From Chloroflexota bacterium (GTDB lineage: Bacteria; Chloroflexota; Anaerolineae; Anaerolineales; Villigracilaceae): a DNA stretch of 64,000 nucleotides. Below are positions 17,996-27,674 of this stretch, one piece after another (position 1 is the first letter of the stretch; each line of letters starts with the position of its first letter). Below the pieces are notes generated by a model. The model had not been told where the DNA came from. It ran no database searches and saw nothing but the letters and a program-made list of their open reading frames with translations. The position numbers were made by a program, and so were the translations under genes. The DNA is taken from positions 1 to 64,000 of the forward strand of contig JACRMH010000062.1 in NCBI GenBank assembly GCA_016219545.1, written 5' to 3'.

Positions 17996-19441
17996 ATGCA
18001 GCCTGTGAATAAAAAAACAGTTTTTATACAGATGAACGAAACCCAACGCTACGCACTCATTGGTGCGCTCTTTGGGTTAACGTTTCCGATCATCGGAACT
18101 CTGTTGAGATTGATCACTTCAGACCTGCAAATTACCATTGCAAACCTTATAAACGCCCAAACCACCGATCCCATCTTATGGGTGGTGGATACTGCGCCGT
18201 TCGTTCTCGCTTTTTTTGCAGGATATGCCGGTCGCACACAGGACAGGCTATTAATCACCAATGATAAACTGGTCACCCGCGAACAGGAGCTTTATAAATA
18301 TCAATTAAGCCTCGAACAGCGCGTAGAAGACCGCACCCGCGAGATCGAACATCGCAACAGTCTCCTAAGAGCGGTGGCGGAAGTCGGCAAGGGCATCACT
18401 TCCTACCGCAATCTTACAGAACTTCTACAGCAAACCACTTATTTGATCCACAATAATTTTGGATATTACCATGTCGGTGTATTTTTGCTCGATGACCGCA
18501 AGGAATACGCGGTATTGGCAGCCGCCAACAGCGAAGGCGGGCAGCGCATGTTGGAAAGGAATCACCAACTTAAAGTCGGTGAAACAGGCATTGTGGGTTA
18601 TGTGACTGAGACTGTCAAAGCGCGCATCGCTCTGGACGTTGGGCAGGATGCGGTTTTCTTCAACAATCCCGACCTTCCAGAGACACGTTCCGAAATGGCT
18701 CTTCCACTGGTCGTGGGTGGACGAGTCTTTGGCGCATTGGATGTGCAGAGCACAGAGCCTCAGGCATTCACCGAAGACGATATTGCGACATTGCAGATCC
18801 TTGCGGAACAGCTTGCAGTTGCGATCCAAAACGCGAATTTATTTAGCGAAACCGAAAAGGCGCTTGAAGCATCCAAGTCCATCTTCGGCAATATCAGCCG
18901 CGAGGCGTGGGGCAAGATCCTTCACACACAACCTCGAATAAATTTCCTGGCAACGCCTCCGGCCACAGTTCAAATCTTCAATCAGGTCTCCGAACAATCC
19001 ATCGGAAAAGCGGTTGAAACAGGTGACATTATCATCGGCACCGATGGTCTCACGATCAGCGTCCCCATCAAGGTGCGCGGACTTATCATCGGCGCCATCC
19101 GATTGAAGAAGAACGAAATCTCAGAAGCGTGGACCCAGGATGAAACCAACCTCGCCATTTCATTATCAGATCAATTAAGCGGCGCGTTGGAAAGCGCCCG
19201 TCTTTACAAAGAGTCACAACAACTTGCGGCACGCGAATCATTGGTATCCAATATTTCGTCACGCATCGGAGCCTACTCAAACATTGACTCTATTCTGCGG
19301 GAGACGGTGCAGGAGCTTGGTCAAACCATCGGCAATGCCTCAGTTTCCTTCCAGTTGGTTGACCAGTTCGATTCGCAGAAGCAGGCTGAAGGTCGGGGTG
19401 AAAGCGCAAATCCCGAATCGTCCAAAAAGGCTAAAGGGTAA
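17996..19441 (+). CDS. Two-TM GAF receptor without transmitter (array receptor 4)
   Basis: 481 residues. Two hydrophobic segments (about 17-35 and 60-82) frame the motif DPILWVVDTAPFVLA, shared almost exactly with the protein at 23494. A coiled coil follows (85-118), then GAF (120-285) with the signature DVGQDAVFFNNPDLPETRSE, half-GAF (about 335-405) and the shared tail (SNIDSILRETVQELGQTI). The membrane piece has almost no extracytoplasmic part, so it probably senses the membrane itself or serves as an anchor. The ATG at 17996 is used; an in-frame ATG at 18032 (MNETQRYALIG) would place the start closer to TM1 and is a real alternative. Confidence 0.86.
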   Translation: MQPVNKKTVFIQMNETQRYALIGALFGLTFPIIGTLLRLITSDLQITIANLINAQTTDPILWVVDTAPFVLAFFAGYAGRTQDRLLITNDKLVTREQELYKYQLSLEQRVEDRTREIEHRNSLLRAVAEVGKGITSYRNLTELLQQTTYLIHNNFGYYHVGVFLLDDRKEYAVLAAANSEGGQRMLERNHQLKVGETGIVGYVTETVKARIALDVGQDAVFFNNPDLPETRSEMALPLVVGGRVFGALDVQSTEPQAFTEDDIATLQILAEQLAVAIQNANLFSETEKALEASKSIFGNISREAWGKILHTQPRINFLATPPATVQIFNQVSEQSIGKAVETGDIIIGTDGLTISVPIKVRGLIIGAIRLKKNEISEAWTQDETNLAISLSDQLSGALESARLYKESQQLAARESLVSNISSRIGAYSNIDSILRETVQELGQTIGNASVSFQLVDQFDSQKQAEGRGESANPESSKKAKG

Positions 19442-19443
19442 AC

Positions 19444-21171
19444 ATGTCCACACCACAAACGCCTGTGAATGCTAAAGATCAAACCTGGTTTGAACAGGTC
19501 AGGGAATTTGTTCAGTACCTGATTGCGCCGTATCCTTCTATTCAGGAAATAGGGCTGTCGCGGCGCGCGCAATTATTGAATGTGTTTTCCGCAGTATTGA
19601 GCCTCGGGCTTGCCATAGGGTTGATCGTAAATCCATCCAATGGGATCATGTTCGGCATCCTGCTTGGAGTTTCGATAGTTTCATTTTTTATGGGCAAATG
19701 GAAATTCCCCGTGGTTGGAACGATGTTGTTCTCCATTGGAATCCTTTCGGCTGCCTACATTTCCCTATATCTGGGATCGGCTTCAAACTATTTGATAACG
19801 ATCCTTTCATTGGTTCCGCTTGCCTTGATCGTTGCCAGTGCGTTGACAGACAGAATCACTTTTATCGGGCTCGTATTCTACGCAACCCTTACAACCATTC
19901 TTGCATCCATTAATTCAAAAGCTCCACTCTCACCCGCCGATGTTCCAACCGCAGGCGGTATCGTATTATTTATAGGTGCGATCCTGTATGGCATCCTTGA
20001 ATTTCGCGCCAACCTCGAAAAATCCCGATTGGAAGAGGTCCGCTTATCTAATCAAAAAATGCGTGATGCGCAAATAATCCTTGAGGACCGTTTGATCGAA
20101 CGCACGCGCAGTCTTGCGGAAGCAAACCAACAAATTGAAGAGCGCACTGCGCGCCTGCAGACCATCTCTGAAATATCGCAGGAGATCTCTGCCAATATGG
20201 AGCTGCAGTCTAGAGAACTCTTTACACGCATCACCCGTACCATCAGTGAGAAATTAAATTTTTACCATGTCGGCATTTTCCTGCTCGATGAGAACCGTGA
20301 ATACGCTGTCTTGCGCGCTGCCAACAGCCTGGGCGGACAGCACATGCTTGCGCGCCGCCACCAATTGAAAGTCGGCGGGACCGGCATTGTGGGATACGTC
20401 TCCCAGTCCGGTCGTCCACGTATTGCGCTGGATACCGGCACCGATGCGGTTTTCTTCAACAACCCCGACCTTCCGAAAACCCGCTCCGAAATTGCCCTCC
20501 CTCTTAAATATGGTGCACAGATCATAGGCGTGCTGGATGTGCAAAGCACGGATTCCTCGGCCTTCAAAGATGAAGACGTGAACACTCTTGGCACGCTCGC
20601 CAATCAGATCTCGGTCATCATTAACAATGTCCTGACCAATGAAAACCCTCAGTACGCACCCGCTTTCATGAAAATGGATCGGACTTTAAATCCAAAGCAA
20701 AAAACGAGCGGGTATTCATACCTGTCTGACGGGACGATTACTACGGACCTGCCAGCCAACAGCCTCATGTTCGAAAAGGCCCTCGCATCTGGCGAGACTG
20801 AGGTAACTGCCCAGCCTTCGAAAAACATTCCCTCCACTCTGGCAGTCCCTGTGAAATTCCGTGACCGCGTGATCGGCATCATTCATATCCAGGCTTCGCA
20901 GGAAAACAGAAGATGGACGGATGACGAAATCATGATGGTGCAATCCATTTCAGAACGAGCCGCCTTCGCGCTGGAAAATGCCCGTCTGTTTGAAGAAACC
21001 ATGCACCGTGCAGACCAGGAAGAGACCATCGCGCGGGTCACTACACACATCGGCGCATCCACCGACTTTGACCGCATCCTGCAAACCACAATTCAGGAGC
21101 TTGGTCAGGCGCTGGGTGTATCCCGCTCGTTCATCCAAATGGGAACGCCGCCTGAAAATGAAAATAATTAA
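19444..21171 (+). CDS. Multi-TM GAF receptor without transmitter (array receptor 5)
   Basis: 575 residues. Five or six TM helices (about 38-190) unlike those of the neighbours, a coiled coil (190-235), GAF (240-395) with DTGTDAVFFNNPDLPKTRSE, half-GAF (about 455-520; VPVKFRDRVIGIIHIQ) and the shared tail (ASTDFDRILQTTIQELGQAL). Between GAF and half-GAF lies a Lys/Thr-rich insert (about 400-450) that replaces the usual 'R..W' helix. No kinase or other output. The start is 2 nt after the previous stop. Confidence 0.86.
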   Translation: MSTPQTPVNAKDQTWFEQVREFVQYLIAPYPSIQEIGLSRRAQLLNVFSAVLSLGLAIGLIVNPSNGIMFGILLGVSIVSFFMGKWKFPVVGTMLFSIGILSAAYISLYLGSASNYLITILSLVPLALIVASALTDRITFIGLVFYATLTTILASINSKAPLSPADVPTAGGIVLFIGAILYGILEFRANLEKSRLEEVRLSNQKMRDAQIILEDRLIERTRSLAEANQQIEERTARLQTISEISQEISANMELQSRELFTRITRTISEKLNFYHVGIFLLDENREYAVLRAANSLGGQHMLARRHQLKVGGTGIVGYVSQSGRPRIALDTGTDAVFFNNPDLPKTRSEIALPLKYGAQIIGVLDVQSTDSSAFKDEDVNTLGTLANQISVIINNVLTNENPQYAPAFMKMDRTLNPKQKTSGYSYLSDGTITTDLPANSLMFEKALASGETEVTAQPSKNIPSTLAVPVKFRDRVIGIIHIQASQENRRWTDDEIMMVQSISERAAFALENARLFEETMHRADQEETIARVTTHIGASTDFDRILQTTIQELGQALGVSRSFIQMGTPPENENN

Positions 21172-21179
21172 AGGTTGAC

Positions 21180-23504
21180 ATGAATCAGAGTACACCGGAA
21201 AAGCAACCCATCCCAACCAGAAGAAATAACCGCTTTACGCTTCAAGCGCGTCTCGTGGTGTTTATGTTATTCATCGCCCTGCTTCCGCTCACCTTTATTT
21301 CGGCCCGAAATATCATTCAAACCCAACAGGCTCTCATTGATGGGGCTGAAATCTCCCTGCTTTCAAGCGCGCAGCAAACCGCAAATAGCCTGGACACATT
21401 CTTCAAAGAAACCTTGAATTCGATCCAAATCGAAGGGCAGTTCTCGGCCTTCTCATCTTATCTACAGCTTGATCCGCTCGAGCGGCCGGGAAGCGTGGAA
21501 TATACCCGCGCTTGGGAACTTCTGGACAAACTAAGCAGGAAAGACCCGGACAATATCGTTTCGTATGCCCTGATCGATACAAAGGGGAATGTGCTTATTG
21601 ATACTGCCAAAGGGATTACCAAGGTAAGCGAATCGCGAGAAATCTATTTCCCGCAGGTTCAATTTTCCGACCATCCCATTGTTACCGCAGTAACTTATGC
21701 CGATGACGGGACAACCAATCTCTACTTTGCAAGCAAAGTCATTAACGACAATAATAGATACGTTGGCATCCTGCGCGTAAAATACAGGTCAGCCATCTTG
21801 CAGTCAGTGATCACCCAGAACATCGGCGACTCCACCGATGTATCGGCTGTGTTATTGGACCAACTCAACATCCGCATGGCCGATACGCAAAACCCCGACT
21901 TGATCTTGAAATCCATTGTCCCGCTTGAGCTTCCCGATTATCTGCTTGCAGTAGATACAAAGCGGTTTTTGAATCTCCCCCGCGAACAACAAACCACGTA
22001 CCTGACCGACTTCGATAACGCGCTTGATAATGCAAAGATTCAGCCTTTTTTCAGGGCTGAACTATCCCCCAACTCGCCCGGAGATGACAGCATTGCCGTC
22101 GCCTATCTTGTAAGCCAGCCGTGGGTCATCGCGTACAGCCGCCCAACATCCACCTTCCTGGCTGAAGTTCAGAGGCAGATCAATACCAACATCGTGCTTG
22201 TGGTGATTACCTCGATCTTCGTGGCGATAGTTGCCGCTTTTCTCGCAAGATCATTTACAAGGCCCATCATTGCCCTTTCTCAAGTTGCAGACTCCATCTC
22301 ACAAGGCAACCTGGACGCACGCGCACAAACAGGCTCGTCAGATGAGATCGGCATGCTCGCATCAGCCTTCAATTCCATGACGAACCAGCTTCAGACCACC
22401 CTTACCGGACTGGAAGAGCGCATCTCAGAACGAACTGCCGCCCTGCAAAAAAACAACTTGCAGCTTGAAACGATCGCAGACGTTGCGCGCGAGATCGCCA
22501 TTATCCGCGACATGAACACGCTGCTGAACGTATCCGCAAATCTGATCCGCGAACGACTGCGCTACTATCACGTGGGCATTTTCCTCGTGGATGAACGCAA
22601 CGAATTCGCCATCTTGCGCGGTGCGAGCAGTACCGCCGCGGAAACCATGCTGGCAAGAAATTACAAACTAAAAGTCGGGCAAACCGGGCTGGTCGGTAAT
22701 GTGACCAAGACCGGTCAGGCTTACATCGCATTGGATGTCGGTACGGATGCCATTCATTTTGAAAATCCATTCCTGCCGGAAACACGCTCAGAGATCGCAC
22801 TTCCGCTTCGTGCTCACAGCCTGACAATTGGCGCATTGGACATTCAAGCAAATGTCTCCAACGCATTTAGCGAACGCGATATTCAAACTTTCCAAATCCT
22901 CGCGGACCAATTATCCGCCGCCATCGAAAACGCCCAGCTTGCACAGCAAGTGGAAACAGCCATGCGCGAACTCACCAACACCAATCGCGCTCAAACCCAA
23001 CGAGCCTGGCAGAATACCAGCGGTGAAAGAGTATTACCCGCATATCAATATGACGGATTACAGGTAAGCCCTGTCCCGCACGATCTTTCCAGCAGTTTAT
23101 TGGAACAATTGAAAAGTGGAAAACCGATCGTAATAAAACCGGATGACGCCCAGCCGTCCACGACCCGTGAAAAGAAAAATACATTGATGATTCCGCTCAT
23201 GCTCTCAAATGAAGTGATCGGCGTGATCGGACTGGAACAGGAAGATCTGGGGCATATCTGGAGCGAAAAAGAAATTGCCGTTGCCCAGGCCGCCGCCAAC
23301 CGCGCCGCCCTCTCACTGGAAAACTCGCGCCTGTTGGAGGAGTCTCAACGGCGAGCCTCACGCGAGCAAGCCATCAGTCACATATCTGCCAGGATCGGCA
23401 CAGGGACTGAGATCGACTCGATCTTAAAAATCGCCATCCGCGAGCTGGGCTCTCAGATCAGCGGCACCCAGGTCACGGTCGAGATGGGAAGCGATGACGA
23501 ATAG
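21180..23504 (+). CDS. dCache-HAMP-GAF receptor without transmitter (array receptor 6)
   Basis: 774 residues. TM1 (about 22-42), a large extracytoplasmic dCache-type sensor (45-335), TM2 (337-358), HAMP (358-412), coiled coil, GAF (430-590; DVGTDAIHFENPFLPETRSE), half-GAF (about 650-715) and the shared tail (GTEIDSILKIAIRELGSQI). The dCache shows the usual membrane-distal strand 'SYALIDTKGNVLIDT' and later 'YVGILRVKY', and is closest to the Cache of the gene at 27675. It lacks the RxW..Y.D amino-acid motif seen at 30515, so it should bind something else. No transmitter. The stop lies 11 nt inside the next gene. Confidence 0.88.
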   Translation: MNQSTPEKQPIPTRRNNRFTLQARLVVFMLFIALLPLTFISARNIIQTQQALIDGAEISLLSSAQQTANSLDTFFKETLNSIQIEGQFSAFSSYLQLDPLERPGSVEYTRAWELLDKLSRKDPDNIVSYALIDTKGNVLIDTAKGITKVSESREIYFPQVQFSDHPIVTAVTYADDGTTNLYFASKVINDNNRYVGILRVKYRSAILQSVITQNIGDSTDVSAVLLDQLNIRMADTQNPDLILKSIVPLELPDYLLAVDTKRFLNLPREQQTTYLTDFDNALDNAKIQPFFRAELSPNSPGDDSIAVAYLVSQPWVIAYSRPTSTFLAEVQRQINTNIVLVVITSIFVAIVAAFLARSFTRPIIALSQVADSISQGNLDARAQTGSSDEIGMLASAFNSMTNQLQTTLTGLEERISERTAALQKNNLQLETIADVAREIAIIRDMNTLLNVSANLIRERLRYYHVGIFLVDERNEFAILRGASSTAAETMLARNYKLKVGQTGLVGNVTKTGQAYIALDVGTDAIHFENPFLPETRSEIALPLRAHSLTIGALDIQANVSNAFSERDIQTFQILADQLSAAIENAQLAQQVETAMRELTNTNRAQTQRAWQNTSGERVLPAYQYDGLQVSPVPHDLSSSLLEQLKSGKPIVIKPDDAQPSTTREKKNTLMIPLMLSNEVIGVIGLEQEDLGHIWSEKEIAVAQAAANRAALSLENSRLLEESQRRASREQAISHISARIGTGTEIDSILKIAIRELGSQISGTQVTVEMGSDDE

Positions 23505-24888
23505 TCGTCCAATATTGTTTGAGGTGCAAACTGTGAATCAGAGATCAAATCAAAAAGAGCTTAGCATGGCCAATATCTATGCCATATTCGGCACGCTCTT
23601 TGGATTCTTGTTGCCCTTCATTGGAACACAGGCCAGGCTTGTATTTTTGAACCTGCCACTCACCCTTGCAAATATCATCAGCATTCAAAGCGCAGACCCC
23701 ATCTTATGGGTAGTGGATACGGCGCCTTTGGTCCTTGGACTCGTTGCGGCCTTCGCCGGCCGGCAGCAGGATGTACTGGCAGAAACCAACGCTGAGCTCA
23801 ACGCCCGCGAACAGGAATTAAAAACAAATCAGCTAACCCTCGAACAACGCGTGGTCGAACGCACCGCTGAATTGACCATCGCCAATCAACACAACGAACG
23901 CCGCTCCGCGCAATTTGAAGCCATCGCGCGTTTGGCCCGCACCATTCGTTCCTCGCAAACATTGGAAACCCTCCTTCCGCAGATCACCGAAGCCATCTCA
24001 AAGGAATTCGGCTTTTATCATATTGGCATCTTCCTTAGTGAAAACACCAGAGAATATGCCATCCTCGTGGCCGCGAACAGCGAAGGCGGAAAAAGGATGC
24101 TCGCAAGGAATCACCGGCTGCTCATAGGCGGGACTGGAATTGTGGGCTTCGTGACCAACAGTGGTCAACCCCGCGTCGCTCTGGACGTTGGGCAGGATGC
24201 GGCCTTCTTCAACAATCCCGACCTTCCCGATACACACTCCGAAATTGCCCTGCCCCTGCGCGATAACACTGGTGTCTTCGGCGCATTGGATGTGCAAAGC
24301 ACTGAAACCAACGCTTTTTCCCAGGAAGACATCAGCATTCTTTCTGCTTTGTCCGACCAGGTAAGTATCGCGATCCAAAATGCGCGTTCATTGCAGCAGG
24401 CACGCGAAGCGCTGGCGCAAGTCCAGGCTGCGTCCACTCAAATGAACAAACAGCAATGGCATGAATTCCTCGAACAACAATCTGTGGCCGGGTACACCTT
24501 CGATGGCGTAGACATAAAAAAAATAAACCCGCAGGAACCGCAGCCCGTTCACAGCCTTGCCATTCCACTCACCTCGCGCGGAGTCCGCATTGGCACGCTA
24601 AAACTTAGTGCCGCAGGCAGTGCAACCCACACCTGGACCAACGATGAAATCGCCGTAGCACAAGCCACAGCGGAACGCACTGCCCTTGCCCTCGAAAATG
24701 CGCGCCTGCTTTTGGATGCCCAAAAGCACGCCGCAAAGGAACGCACCATCGGGCAGATATCCACCAGGATCGGCAGTTTGGTTAATCTTGAAAACATCCT
24801 GCAGACCGCGGTTCAGGAATTAGGCAGCACAATCCCAGAGACGGATATTGCCATCCAATTCCAGTCTATGGAAAAAGAACCAAAATAA
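23494..24888 (+). CDS. Two-TM GAF receptor without transmitter (array receptor 7)
   Basis: 464 residues; a paralogue of the protein at 17996 along its whole length. Two TM segments (about 28-50 and 72-95) contain DPILWVVDTAPLVLG; then coiled coil, GAF (135-295; DVGQDAAFFNNPDLPDTHSE), half-GAF (about 350-410) and the shared tail (SLVNLENILQTAVQELGSTI). A 50-nt stretch of its GAF (24178-24227) matches 18629-18678 with two differences, which suggests gene conversion. ATG 23494 overlaps the previous gene; ATG 23566 (MANIYAIFG) is an alternative nearer TM1. No output domain. Confidence 0.86.
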   Translation: MTNSRPILFEVQTVNQRSNQKELSMANIYAIFGTLFGFLLPFIGTQARLVFLNLPLTLANIISIQSADPILWVVDTAPLVLGLVAAFAGRQQDVLAETNAELNAREQELKTNQLTLEQRVVERTAELTIANQHNERRSAQFEAIARLARTIRSSQTLETLLPQITEAISKEFGFYHIGIFLSENTREYAILVAANSEGGKRMLARNHRLLIGGTGIVGFVTNSGQPRVALDVGQDAAFFNNPDLPDTHSEIALPLRDNTGVFGALDVQSTETNAFSQEDISILSALSDQVSIAIQNARSLQQAREALAQVQAASTQMNKQQWHEFLEQQSVAGYTFDGVDIKKINPQEPQPVHSLAIPLTSRGVRIGTLKLSAAGSATHTWTNDEIAVAQATAERTALALENARLLLDAQKHAAKERTIGQISTRIGSLVNLENILQTAVQELGSTIPETDIAIQFQSMEKEPK

Positions 24889-24930
24889 TCCAACCTGATA
24901 TTTATCCAGATCAGCGCCAGGAAAGAAAAA

Positions 24931-26664
24931 ATGAGCAACCTTCAAAACATACCAGAGACACTTGCTAAAGATACGCCCTCTAATGAATTCGTTGAGAATT
25001 GGCGGCATAGTTTCGTTACTCCCCTGCTCATTACAGCACTGGCTATCGGCTTGTTCCTGCTCATCCCTGCCTTTGTTTCCACCACCAGCATCCCCACCAA
25101 AGTATTCTATAGTTCTATTTATTTATTGCTCGTTGGTATGACATTATTTCCCTTCTCATATAACACCCGCATCACAGTTGTTGTGTTCTCGGTATTTGCC
25201 CTGGGATTAAATGAATTATTTTCCTATGGGATCCTTGGGGATGGACTTGTCTTTTTCTACGGGACGATTGTCATAGCGACCATGATGTTTTCACCCCGGG
25301 CAGGCGTGATCGCCACCGCGGTTTCCATTCTGACTTTTGCAGTTACAGGTTCCCTGTTTCTTACAAGTACTCTTAAGCCCACGAGCACGTCCATCGGAAC
25401 AATGAATATTGGCGATTGGTTCAGCGCCGCCGCCACAATTATCGTCTTCGGCGCGATCATTATCATTGGCTTTCAAAGACTTCAAACAGAAATTGATGAA
25501 GGGCAAAGGAAAACAAAAGCGGCAGTCGAAGCTCTTGAAGGAGAGCGTGCCAAACTCGATGAACGCGTCAAAGACCGCACCTTCGATCTTGATGTGGCCG
25601 CCAAAGCCAGCGAACGCCGTGCCCGCCAGTTTGAAGCCATCTCGCAGGTGGTAAAAGCGGTTTCCACCATTCAGGATTCCAACCTGCTCCTATCACGAAT
25701 TACACAATTGCTTAGCGAACAATTTAAGTTCTATCACACCGGAATTTTCCTGCTCGACGATAACCGCGAGTATGCGGTGCTTCGCGCTTCAAACAGTGAG
25801 GGCGGACGAAAAATGCTGGCGCGTGGACACAAGCTACAGGTCGGGCAGACCGGGCTTGTAGGGATGGTCACCGCTACTGGCCGCGCACGCGTCGCACAAG
25901 ACGTTGGGGCTGATGCGGTCTATTTCAACAATCCCGACCTGCCTGAGACACGTTCTGAGATCACATTGCCTCTTCGGCACGCCGGGCAGATCATCGGAGC
26001 CCTTGACGTACAAAGCACAGAGATGAACGCCTTTGACCAGGAAGATGTGAGTGTATTGAATACACTTGCCGATCAAGTGGCTGTCACGTTGAATAACACT
26101 CTAATCCTTGAGGAAGCCCGCAAGTCGCTTGCAGAATCTCAAACAACATTCAGCGAACTGACGCGCGAAACCTGGAAGGTGATGCGCCCCAAATCAGCAG
26201 GTCTGGGATTTCAGTCAGTAGACTCAAAAGTTGTTCCACTTGAACGACCCCTGGAAGGCGACTACATCAAAGCAGCGCTCTCAAAGGACAAAACTGCCCT
26301 GACGAATCAGGAAAATGATTCTTCCAACCTAGCCATCCCCATTCGCCTGCGCGGACAGATCATCGGTGTAATCAGCCTGCAGGCACGCAAAAAGCGAAAG
26401 ATATCAAGGGATGAAACTGAAATCACGCAAGCGGTGGCAGATCGTCTCTCGCTGGCAATAGAGACCGCTGTTCTTCTGCAGTCTACACAGCACCGCGCAG
26501 ATATTGAGCGTGTCACAACAGACATTTCATCAAAGATCAGCTCGTCCACCCGCCTCGAAGCCATCCTGCAAACGGCCGCGCAGGAGTTGAGCCGTGCGTT
26601 AGGCGGCTCCGATGTGCTCGTGCAGATCGAGCCTACATCCATCGAATTGGGCATGGCAGGATAA
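24931..26664 (+). CDS. Six-TM GAF receptor without transmitter (array receptor 8)
   Basis: 577 residues. About six TM helices (30-190) paralogous to those at 14719, coiled coil (190-235), GAF (about 240-400; DVGADAVYFNNPDLPETRSE), half-GAF (about 460-530; IPIRLRGQIIGVISLQ) and the shared tail (SSTRLEAILQTAAQELSRAL). The 42-nt gap before it is the largest in the operon and carries 'CCAGGAAAGAAAAA' before the ATG, a usable ribosome site. No output domain. The solute-binding lipoprotein gene follows 3 nt later. Confidence 0.86.
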   Translation: MSNLQNIPETLAKDTPSNEFVENWRHSFVTPLLITALAIGLFLLIPAFVSTTSIPTKVFYSSIYLLLVGMTLFPFSYNTRITVVVFSVFALGLNELFSYGILGDGLVFFYGTIVIATMMFSPRAGVIATAVSILTFAVTGSLFLTSTLKPTSTSIGTMNIGDWFSAAATIIVFGAIIIIGFQRLQTEIDEGQRKTKAAVEALEGERAKLDERVKDRTFDLDVAAKASERRARQFEAISQVVKAVSTIQDSNLLLSRITQLLSEQFKFYHTGIFLLDDNREYAVLRASNSEGGRKMLARGHKLQVGQTGLVGMVTATGRARVAQDVGADAVYFNNPDLPETRSEITLPLRHAGQIIGALDVQSTEMNAFDQEDVSVLNTLADQVAVTLNNTLILEEARKSLAESQTTFSELTRETWKVMRPKSAGLGFQSVDSKVVPLERPLEGDYIKAALSKDKTALTNQENDSSNLAIPIRLRGQIIGVISLQARKKRKISRDETEITQAVADRLSLAIETAVLLQSTQHRADIERVTTDISSKISSSTRLEAILQTAAQELSRALGGSDVLVQIEPTSIELGMAG

Positions 26665-26667
26665 ACC

Positions 26668-27648
26668 ATGAATATGCAAAGAAATTTATTCTTGAAGTTC
26701 GTTCTTTTGGCGGCAATCCTGCAATTCGTTATTTCCTGCACGGCATCCGCGCCGCAGGAAGAAACTGCCAACAACTCCCCTTTGATCGTGGCCTACACCC
26801 AATGGTGGGGCGACTATACACTTCTGGTCGCAAAAGAAAAAGGCTTCTTTGAAAAATATGGCATTGAAGTGGAGCCTGTCTATTACGATGTTTTCGCAAG
26901 GACTTTTTCGGACCTGGCTGCCGGTCAAATTGACGGCGCCATGATCGCAGTTGGCGACACTCTCAGCGTTGACCACAGCGCCAAAATGAAAGTCGTCGGC
27001 GTATCCGATGATGGCGGAGCGGATGCAATTATCGGCGGACCTGGGATAAACAGCATTGAAGACCTCAAAGGAAAAAAGGTCGGCGTGCTGCTCGGAAGTC
27101 AATACGAGCTGATGGTTACCCTGATGCTGCAAAGCGCGAATATAAATATGGATGATATTACCCTGACAGGCATCGACCCTGAGAACGCGTCCAACGCGCT
27201 GAGAATGAATCAGGTACAGGCTGTTTATACATGGGAGCCATTTCTATCCGAGGCGGTTTCCAACGGAAGTAATATTCTTTACCCAAAGGAAAAAACTCGT
27301 CTCTTCCCGGATATGATCGTCTTCAATGCTTTGATCGTGAAAGACCGGCCGGAAGATGTTCGGGCTTTCCTGAAAGCGTGGTTCGAAGCGGTGGATTACC
27401 GCCTGCTCAACCCGGAGGAGACTCAGGCGATTGCCGCCAAATACCTTAACGTGGATATCAATGATATACCCGTGGACGATAATTTAAAGATACTTTCTTT
27501 GGATGAAAACAAGAGCATGTTCAATCCGAAAGGTGAAAATTCGGTTTTCACCACACTGAGGCTTACTTCAGATTATCTGATTTCGATTGGTGCTCTTGCG
27601 CAACAGATCAATCCGCTCGAATTACTGGACCCATCTTATCTGCCTTAA
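26668..27648 (+). CDS. Orphan NMT1/SsuA-type solute-binding lipoprotein
   Basis: 326 residues. A lipoprotein-type signal (LQFVISC, Cys at about 25) precedes a type-II periplasmic-binding fold of the NMT1/SsuA/ThiY group: 'VAYTQWWGDYTLLVAKEKGF' near the start, hinge motif 'GKKVGVLLGS', later 'YTWEPFLSEAV'. Homologues bind nitrate, sulfonates, taurine or thiamine precursors and deliver them to ABC importers. No permease or ATPase gene is nearby; instead the gene lies 3 nt after one GAF receptor and 26 nt before another. I infer a ligand-binding co-receptor rather than a transport component. The ligand is not deducible. Confidence 0.85.
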   Translation: MNMQRNLFLKFVLLAAILQFVISCTASAPQEETANNSPLIVAYTQWWGDYTLLVAKEKGFFEKYGIEVEPVYYDVFARTFSDLAAGQIDGAMIAVGDTLSVDHSAKMKVVGVSDDGGADAIIGGPGINSIEDLKGKKVGVLLGSQYELMVTLMLQSANINMDDITLTGIDPENASNALRMNQVQAVYTWEPFLSEAVSNGSNILYPKEKTRLFPDMIVFNALIVKDRPEDVRAFLKAWFEAVDYRLLNPEETQAIAAKYLNVDINDIPVDDNLKILSLDENKSMFNPKGENSVFTTLRLTSDYLISIGALAQQINPLELLDPSYLP

Positions 27649-27674
27649 TCGCAATCATTGACAAGAGAGTTTTT

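Noticed and set aside
26668..27648. An ABC importer operon
   Set aside because: No permease or ATP-binding subunit is present on either side; only the binding protein is found.
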